64,000 nt of DNA from Lycium barbarum (taxonomy: Eukaryota > Streptophyta > Magnoliopsida > Solanales > Solanaceae): assembly GCF_019175385.1 (NCBI RefSeq), contig NC_083341.1, positions 17,864,203-17,928,202 of the forward strand. Direction: 5' to 3'. The first letter of the stretch is position 1; each line of letters opens with the position of its first letter. The position numbers and the translations under genes are program-made. A model generated the notes under the pieces. It saw nothing but the letters and a program-made list of their open reading frames with translations. It was not told the origin of the DNA and searched no databases. This document shows, in pieces, positions 56,724-64,000 of this stretch.

Positions 56724-59486
56724 CCTAGGCTCTCTCCTCTTACATCTCTCCTTTGAGACCATGGGGATTTAGGGCAGCCATGGCTGCCACCGTCTCTCCC
56801 CAGCCTTTGGCTGCGGGAGAACCTCCCCAAAACCCTACAAACACCAATACAAACCATACTTATGCCAATAGATTGAATCAAACAAAATCAACCATTAACT
56901 TTTCTCAAACTAGTTTGATACCTATTGAATTTGTTCATGGAATTCCTACATTAAAATTTACATTGGATGAAAGACAAGTTTTCGCTAGGAAGGAGGGACT
57001 TCATCAAGCCATTTTGGTTAAACTATCCATCAGATCACCGGATTTTCCAACTTTAAGATCAACTTTGCCTAAGTTCCTCGGCATTAAGGGGCATTGTCTC
57101 GTCAAGTTGCTTGCTCAAAGACAACTTCTTATTCGTATGGATCAATATGATGATTTTGTGGTTGTATTATCAAGAGGCGTGAATTATTTCAAGCACAATG
57201 GCAAAGACCGTTAAATTAGGATTTCCCCATGGATATTGGATTCAACCCTAAGGAGGAGACTTCACGTGCAGCATTATGGATTTCGTTTCCAAACCTATCG
57301 ACTAATTTGTTTGCTACGAGGTCTTTGCTTTCCATTGCTTCATCAGTCGGGAAACCTAGTACTGTTGATAAGGTCACGCAAGTGAGATCAACACCTAGCA
57401 CGGCTAGGGTTAGGGTGATCCTCGACTTATTGGACAAACATCCGTATCGTATTCGACTTCAAAGTGTGGACAGAGTTACAGGCAAAATTATTGACAAGTT
57501 TCAGGAGGTCGTGTATGATAATTTTCCTCAATATTGCACCTATTGTAATCACCAAGGTCATGATGACAAAAAGTGCCGATTGTTAATTGGAAAAAACGTA
57601 GTGGTTCAAAAAGAAAATATTGTGGCAATCGAGATTGAGGGATCTTCGGTTGAGAAATTGCAAGGAGATGCACGTGATTATCTAAAAACTAAGAAGCAAC
57701 AACAAAAGGAAGCTAACATGGAGATATTCCAGTCGATCGAGCATTGGCTAGGGTGTCCGAAAACCTCACTGAAAGCTCATGGGTTAGAAAGGAAGCTGCT
57801 CTAGAATTGCGTCCTAATCCGAAAAGGAATGAGGGTAGTCCATCGTTAAATTAGAGGCAGTCCATTCTCTTAATAGCAATGAAAATCAGGAGGTTTTGGT
57901 TCGAAAGGTGCAAGAGGTGGAGCAACCGGCCAAAATCAACGAGTTACCTAGTTTTGGTGACACGGGAATTCAACAGTTTTCGAGTAGGCTATGGATTTGA
58001 ACAATGCTAGAGATGATGCTGTAAGTGAAGGCTGGATAGTGGTCTCACGCAAACAATCTGTTAGTCCTCAAATTGTCAAAGAACTTAATGTAACAAAAGA
58101 ACAAGGCATTGCAACAAAGTACATTGTGTGTCCTAACACTTTTGAGGCTCTTCAGGTAGAGAGGAGCACCAATCTATTTCAAGATGTTCTAAACATCATA
58201 TTGCACATCCGGAATGGGCAAATATACTAATGAAGCAACAAGTTGCAAGTTTGGTTTGTCCCGTCCCCGTCTTGAAGCCATTGATGGTCACATTGAACAC
58301 TTCGGTGTTTGAGATCCCTAGTCAGTCTATGGAGATATTTGGTGAGCAACATGATAACTCTGGCAGCAAGTAATGCCCGCAGGGAATGACGAAGATATGG
58401 ATAAGATTGTGGCATCCGCTCCAGAACGTTTAAGCAATAACGTTGAAACGAAGAGTGACCAAAAAGGTGGTACGAGCGTGAAGAGTTGGGCGGACATAGT
58501 CGAGGAGGATGGGCAGGTTTCATCCCCTTTAATGTGCAGCAAGTTGAGTCTAGTAGACCCGGCATTTGTGCCAAACCATGCAACGGTTCTTCCATCTTTA
58601 GCCACGAGTTAGCTTATGGCTCAAATGAGTGCACCTTTGAATGTACGTGTTCCGAATATTCAATTGACCCCTACTAATGTTCTTCATGCTTTAGTGTCAC
58701 ACGATATGGAAAGTTTGAATGCTATGGATAATCCTATTAAAAGGAAGCCTATTGGAATTGTGCCCAAGAGGTATGAGCCAGGAGCTTTAGTGGAAGATCC
58801 TTTGGAAGTTTTTTAAGGTGATTTGGGCTTTGACATATTTGATAAAGAACATGAGAATGAAATATTAGATGAATGTTTTGCTAAGGTGGCTAGGTATGGA
58901 GATCTTTCACCTAGGCAACAAAGGAGCAGTTTCAAGACAAAGAAGGCTCATGGAAGAAAACATAGTTGGGATGGTAAAGTGACTGAGAAGGTTGTTCTAA
59001 GGCAACTACCAATGAGAGTGGAAAAATAGAAGGAGACAAAGTTAAATTACATCAACAAGGTCTAATAGATCTAAGAAGATTTGATAAAGTATCAAGAGAT
59101 TTTGAAGCTATTGGAAGAAGAAGACAAGGTGAAGAATCAGATTTTTATCAGGCTACTTCTCCTTGAAGAATTCACAATTCCAAAAAAAACAAGGGTCTGA
59201 CTCTATATTCTTGCTTATTTTAATATTTCACTATTTAAGTATTATCAGTTGTAATATCGTCATAGAGCGTGTTATAAACTCTGTGATGATCATAGAATAT
59301 TTAGTGCTTTATTCTTCTTATTTTTTACATGCATGTTAGTTGGTAGAAGTTTTTTATGCCTCAATAGGATTAGTAAGGTAAGGCTTAGCTTCCTTGCTTG
59401 TACTTTTCCTTTACGTTTCGCTTTTATTATATAAATAAAAAAACTAGCCCTAGGCACCTCGCCGAGTGGATTTGCTTTAAAAAAAA
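56724..59486 (+). mobile_element. ORF1-only LINE ('half-LINE'), poly-A tail, 14-bp TSD
   Basis: The unit starts CCTAGGCTCTCTCC and ends in a TTTAAAAAAAA tail. It is bracketed by TAAATTGGAAGAAC at 56710-56723 and 59487-59500. It contains a degenerate LINE ORF1 (DUF4283 plus zinc knuckle) and a noncoding 3' part. No endonuclease or reverse transcriptase sequence is seen between ORF1 and the tail. This fits mobilisation in trans by another LINE, as for mammalian HAL1 (analogy). Confidence 0.85.
56780..59030 (+). pseudogene. LINE ORF1 (DUF4283 and CCHC zinc knuckle), broken
   Basis: The first ATG (56780) opens MAATVSPQPLAAGEPP. The DUF4283 N-terminal part follows to a stop at 57212 caused by a frameshift. 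The next block (57229-57804) has ALWISFPNLSTNLFATRS and an intact zinc knuckle CTYCNHQGHDDKKC at about 57537-57578. Further short frames to 59030 read as a charged C-terminal tail with stops. No product expected. Confidence 0.8.
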
Positions 59487-59596
59487 TAAATTGGAAGAAC
59501 ATTGTTAATATCTTCTTGAATATGTAAAACACCACTTATTTTGAAACAAAATGACAAGGTAAAAACACCACTTATTTTAAAAAGGAGGGAGTACCA

Positions 59597-60290
59597 ATTT
59601 TGGATGTATTTGAAGATGATTTGAGGCTGATTTGAGATGATCGTTAAATTGTAAACTCAAGGTTGAAGAACACTAAATTTGTGTATCCCCCTGTATATCC
59701 ATGTATATCACCGTATGTATTAGTTGATATCACCATATGGAGCTTGAATATCAATTTGGAGGTGTTTGGAGATGACTTAAGGAAGATTTTAAATGATTTA
59801 TAGATTGAAAACTTGAGGTTGAAGAAGACTTTATCTTTGTATCCCCATTGCATAAAACGTATATATCATAAGGTATGTCAGTGTATATCAACGTGATATT
59901 TTTGTTATCTCATGCATATCATATATATCTATATTTATCATGAAATCATTTGGTGTGATATACATCAATATACAATATGATATACACATATTGCAATGCT
60001 ATGGAATCTTCTGAACTTGTGATGTTGAAAATCTTCTAGAATCATTTTGTTCAGTTGCAAGTTTTATGAAATTTTCTGGAGGAAACTTTTATAGTTGTTG
60101 ATTTCAAAATTTGTAACTTGATACTCGGCATGCACTTTTTTTGTAAGGTCTTCAATGGCTGAATCCAATTCGCCTTCTTTAATTTTTTTTTTTGAAAAAG
60201 TGAGCTCTACATTTTTGTATGTATTTGAACAACAAGATAATTACTATTTGGGGGATACATCTTTTTAAGTGAAATAAGGAGGATAATCTT
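59597..60290. other. AT-rich region with two diverged 165-bp repeats
   Basis: About 59597-59700 and 59760-59855 share 'tttggaKgtRtttgRagatga', 'gaggttgaagaaSact' and 'ttgtatcccc'. Several 'gtatatcac/atatcatatat' phrases follow. Not coding. Confidence 0.5.
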
Positions 60291-60965
60291 CTTGTCCCAT
60301 TACTCCCACATCCCAATTTATGTTGATTGCTCTCTTCTCTCTCTTCTCTTCTCTCTCCTCCATCACCAACGGTAACATCTCTCCCCCCACCCCACCTGCC
60401 ACCACATCCGGCGATCAGACCGCGTCCGGCGACCAGGTAACTCCGGCGATCAGGTAACGCCAGTCACTTTTCCGGCCAGATCTACTTTTTTTCTCTCTTT
60501 CCTTTTCTTCTTCTTCTCTTCTTCTTCTTCTTCTTCTTCTTCTTCTTCTTCTTCTTCTTCTTCTTCTTCTTCTTCTTCTTCTCTTCTCCTTTTCCCCTTT
60601 TTTATCCGCTCCTGGCGCTGCCAGAAAACAGCTGCGTCATCGCCGGAGACTTTTTCCGGCACCATTTTCCGGCCAGCCCTCTCTTTCTCTCCTTTTTTCT
60701 TTTTTCTTTTTCTCTTCTTGTTCCCCCTCTTCTCTGCTCCTGTTTCAGGTCTCTGTGAAAATAATTCCAGCAGTGAACAGTAACTCCGGCAGTGAACAGT
60801 GAACAGTACTCGGACGTTGAACAGTGTTTTCCTACGGCGATCAGGTTCATTTCAACTGGAGTTGGTACCTCCGGTTGCCATATTCATTATTTGTCCATAC
60901 ACTTGTAGTTTTATTTTTTGCTAACTTTAGGCTTTTGAATAGTTTATTAGTTCATACTCATTTTC
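60291..60965 (+). other. Pyrimidine-rich 5' region of the RTE LINE with (TTC)n
   Basis: CT-rich leader, CCGGCGAYCAG repeats at 60408-60453, a (TTC)n tract of about 20 units at 60519-60584, and GTGAACAGT repeats at 60772-60830. Probably the 5' UTR or promoter of the LINE ORF that follows. The element's 5' boundary was not determined. Confidence 0.5.
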
Positions 60966-63914
60966 GTGGCTTTGCTTAGTGATGGTAGACTAGGGTCATG
61001 TTCTCGTTCAGGGACGGGGGCGAGGGTTAGGAGGGGTAAGTGGGTTAAAGGAGCGTCTAGGTTGAGAGTAGGATCTTGGAACATTGGAACGTTAACGGGG
61101 AAGTCCATAGAGCTAGTTAAGATTCTTCAGAAGAGGAAGATTAATATAGCTTGTATCCAAGAGACCAAATGGGTAGGTCCTAAAGCTAAGGAGGTAGACG
61201 GGTATAAGCTGTGGTTCTCTGGTAGGTCGAAGTATAGAAATGGGGTGGGCATTTTAGTAGATAGTGAATTAAGGGATCAGGTGGTAGAGGTTAGGAGAGT
61301 CACTGATAGGATGATGTCGATTAAGGTGGTCGTTGAAGGACTCACTTTGAACATTATTAGTGTATATGCGCCGCAATCGGGCTTAGGCGACGAGGAGAAG
61401 AGGCGCTTTTGGGAGGATTTGGACGAATTAGTGGGAGGCATACCACCTACTGAGAAGCTATTCGTGGGAGGTGATTTCAATGGACACATCGGACCTATTT
61501 TGGGAGGTTATGATGATGTGCATGGAGGCTTTGGCTTTGGGGACAGGAATGGAGGAGGAGTCTCATTTTTGGATTTTGCAAGAGCTTTTGGGTTGGTGAT
61601 AGCCAATTCGAGTTTCCCAAAGAAGGAGGAACACTTGGTAACCTTCCGTAGTTCGGTGGCTAAGACTCAAATAGACTTTTTACTCCTTAGGAGGGATGAT
61701 AAAGGTCTGTGCAAGGATTGTAAGTTCATTCCGAGCGAATATCTTACAACCCGACATAAGCTTTTGGTGATGGATTTAGCGATCAAGATGACGAAGAAGA
61801 AAAGGGTCGTGGAGGACCGACCTAGGATCAGATGGGGGAGTTTGACCACTATTAGTGCCCTGGAGATGGGAGAGAAATTGAAGGATATGGGGGCCTGGGA
61901 TAGTAGTGGGGATGCGACCAGTATGTGGGATAAGACGGCTAGTTGCATTAGGGTGGTAGCAAGGGAAGTGTTGGGGGTCTCGACAGGTAGTCGTGGTCAG
62001 CATCGAGGGGACTGGTGGTGGAATGGGGAAGTTCAAGGGAAGATGGAAGCAAAAAAGGTGGCGTATGCGAAGTTGATAGAAAGCAAGGATGAGGTGGAGA
62101 AGTGGACGAATACAGAACTTTATAAGATGGCAAGGAAGGAGGCGAAGTTGGCGGTTTCGACGGCAAAAACGACAGCTTTTGAACACATGTATGCTGAACT
62201 AGAAGAGAAAGGAGGGGACCAGAAATTGTTCAGGCTAGCCAAGGCGAGGGAGAGAAAGGCACGTGATGTGGATCAAGTGAAATGCATCAAGGACGAGCAT
62301 GGCAAAGTATTGCTAGAGGAGACTATCATTAGACGGAGATGGCAGTCATACTTCTCCAAACTCTTGAATGAAGAAGGGGACAGAGACATTGTGTTGGGTG
62401 ATTTAGAACATACAGGAAGGCGTCGCGACTTTGGCTATTGCAGGAGTATTAAGGTTGACGAGGTTAAGGGTGTTGTTCGTAGGATGCGCAGGGGAATAGC
62501 GACCGGACCTGATGAGATTCCGGGGGAATTCTGGAAGAGCGCGGGCCCGGCAGGTTTGGAGTGGCTGACTAGGTTTTTTAATGTCATCTTTAAGACGGCA
62601 TTGATGCCCGAAGAATGGAGGGCGAGTGTAATGATCCCTCTATACAAGAATAAGGGAGATATCCAGAGTTGCAACAACTATAGAGGTATCAAGCTGCTAA
62701 GCCATACTATGAAAGTGTGGGAAAGGGTGGTGGAGATGAGGGTGAGGAGAGGTGTGTCTATTTCAGAAAACCAGTTTGGATTCATGTCGGGACGTTCAAC
62801 TATAGAAGTCATCCATCTTATGAAAAGGTTGGTGGAGCAGTATAGGGAGAGGAAGAGGGATTTACACATGGTATTCATCGACCTAGAAAAGGCTTATGAC
62901 AAAGTTCCAAGACAGATCCTATGGAAATGCTTGGAGGCTAAAAGTGTACCTGTGGCGTACATTAGGGTGATCAAGGACATGTATGAGGGAGCCAAAACCA
63001 GGGTGAGGACAGTAGGAGGAAACTCAGAGCACTTTTCAGTTGTGATGGGGTTGCATCAAGGATCAGCTCTTAGTCCGTTTTTATTTGCCTTGGTGATGGA
63101 TGGATTGACACGACAAATTCAAGGTGAGGTGCCATGGTGTATGCTTTTCGCGGACGACATAGTCCTGATTGACGAGACTCGTAGTGGAGTTAACGCTAAG
63201 CTGGAGTGTTGGAGACATACTCTGGAGTCTAAAGGGTTTACGCTGAGTAGGACCAAGACAGAGTACTTGGAGTGTAAGTTCAGTGAAGCACCTCAGGAGG
63301 CTGACTTGGAAGTAAGGCTTGGTACTCAGGCCATCCAGAAGAAAAGTAGTTTCAAGTACCTTGGGTCTATTGTACAAGGCAGCGGGGAGATTGGCGATGA
63401 TGTCACACATCGTATTGGGGCAGGGTGGATGAAATGGAGGCTTGCTTCCGGAGTGCTATGTGACAAGAAGGTGCCACCAAATCTTAAGGGCAAGTTCTAC
63501 AAAGTGGTGGTTAGACCGACTATGCTGTATAGGGCGGAGTGTTGGCCAGTTAAGATCTCTCACGTTCAAAAGATGAAAGTTGCCGAGATGAGAATGTTGA
63601 GATGGATGTGTGGCCACACCAGGAGTGACAGGATTAGGAATGAGGATATTCGGGATAAGGTAGGGGTGGCCTCGGTGGAAGACAAGATGCGAGAAGCGAG
63701 ATTGAGATGGTTTAGGCATGTGAAGAGGAGAGACACAGATGCCCCAGTGCGGAGGTGTGAGAGGTTGGCCATGGATGGTTTCAGACGAGGTAGGGGTAGG
63801 CCGAAGAAGTATTGGGGAGAGGTAATTAGACACGACATGGCGCAATTACAGCTTACCGAGGACATGACCTTAGATAGGAGGGTTTGGAGGACCCAAATTA
63901 GGGTAGAAGGCTAG
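60966..63914 (+). CDS. RTE-clade LINE endonuclease-reverse transcriptase, uninterrupted 982 codons
   Basis: The open frame encodes an endonuclease ([38 protein letters not shown], and His in [10 protein letters not shown]). The reverse transcriptase has [65 protein letters not shown] and the catalytic [11 protein letters not shown]. The RTE C-terminal region ([24 protein letters not shown]) ends at TAG. All listed catalytic residues are present and there is no internal stop.

The frame opens after TAG at 60948, and the first in-frame ATG lies only at about codon 116, inside the endonuclease; 60966 is GTG. Translation must begin at a non-AUG codon or after an unseen change, or this copy has lost its ATG. 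The 3' UTR continues past the window edge. Confidence 0.9.
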
Positions 63915-64000
63915 TAGATAGTCTCATTATCCGTTCTTATTAGTAGTCGCATTATTGCAATATAATTTCTTGTACTCCGATTTCTGCTATTATCTGTTAT
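63915..64000 (+). other. Start of the RTE LINE 3' UTR, cut by the window edge
   Basis: TAGATAGTCTCATTATCCG ... CTTGTACTCCGATTTC matches the UTR start of the truncated copies at 9905 and 13900. Confidence 0.8.

Larger units (their letters stand above)
56540..59592. mobile_element. MITE interrupted by the half-LINE
   Basis: The left end CTCCCACCATTTTAAAATAA (56540), then GTGGTGTT, matches the complement of the right end near 59565-59592 (CTCCCTCCTTTTTAAAATAA, then GTGGTGTT). The LINE at 56724-59486 lies between the halves; without it and one TSD copy the MITE would be about 280 bp. Confidence 0.6.

Noticed and set aside
60450..60850. Glu/Lys-rich minus-strand frames
   Set aside because: Translation of the (TTC)n microsatellite on the opposite strand; low complexity only.
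61776..63865. Minus-strand frames of 100-136 codons opposite the RTE ORF
   Set aside because: Antisense shadows of the conserved RTE coding frame; no independent signal.

Overview
The window is nuclear DNA from a flowering plant, almost certainly a nightshade (Solanaceae). The evidence is four spliced plant genes with consensus GT..AG introns, together with RTE-type LINE tails ending in GTTGTTG, Tnt1-like copia elements, Ogre/Tat-type LTRs and MITE families of the kind found in repeat-rich Solanaceae genomes. Genus is not resolved. No rRNA, tRNA, CRISPR array, operon or plasmid feature was seen.

Layout: 1-4417 is a broken extra copy of the 5' end of a helicase gene whose intact copy starts at 13292. 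The broken copy is split by a TRIM-like remnant and an internally deleted copia element. 5107-8850 (minus) is a DIVARICATA/I-box type MYB gene killed by a stop codon, a frameshift and an inserted palindrome made of two inverted Ogre/Tat LTR copies (6259-8368, TSD ATAGT). 9135-13290 is repeats: an RTE 3' end, a MULE-like foldback, a hAT MITE and palindromes. 13292-22876 (plus) is a complete 17-exon HEN2/MTR4-type exosome helicase (992 aa). 23194-25426 (minus) is a two-exon cinnamate 4-hydroxylase (CYP73A, 529 aa). 28467-30311 (plus) is a two-exon PPR gene (419 aa). 33505-38480 (minus) is a nine-exon USP-coiled-coil-kinase gene (786 aa).

From 39 kb on the window is almost all mobile DNA: a CACTA MITE, a Mutator transposase remnant, and a 14-kb minus-strand copia element (41634-55645, TSD AATTT) that carries a solo Ogre/Tat LTR (TSD CTCGG) and a decayed L1 LINE (TSD AGGATTATGTA). 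Then come an ORF1-only LINE (56724-59486, 14-bp TSD) inserted inside a MITE, and an open 982-codon RTE LINE ORF running to the window edge.

The four intact genes do not form a pathway. HEN2 serves nuclear RNA surveillance, C4H the phenylpropanoid pathway, the PPR protein probably organelle RNA, and the kinase signalling. HEN2 and C4H are convergent, 317 bp apart. The most unusual items are the palindromic LTR dimer, the 5' duplicate of HEN2, and the half-LINE with its own target-site duplication.
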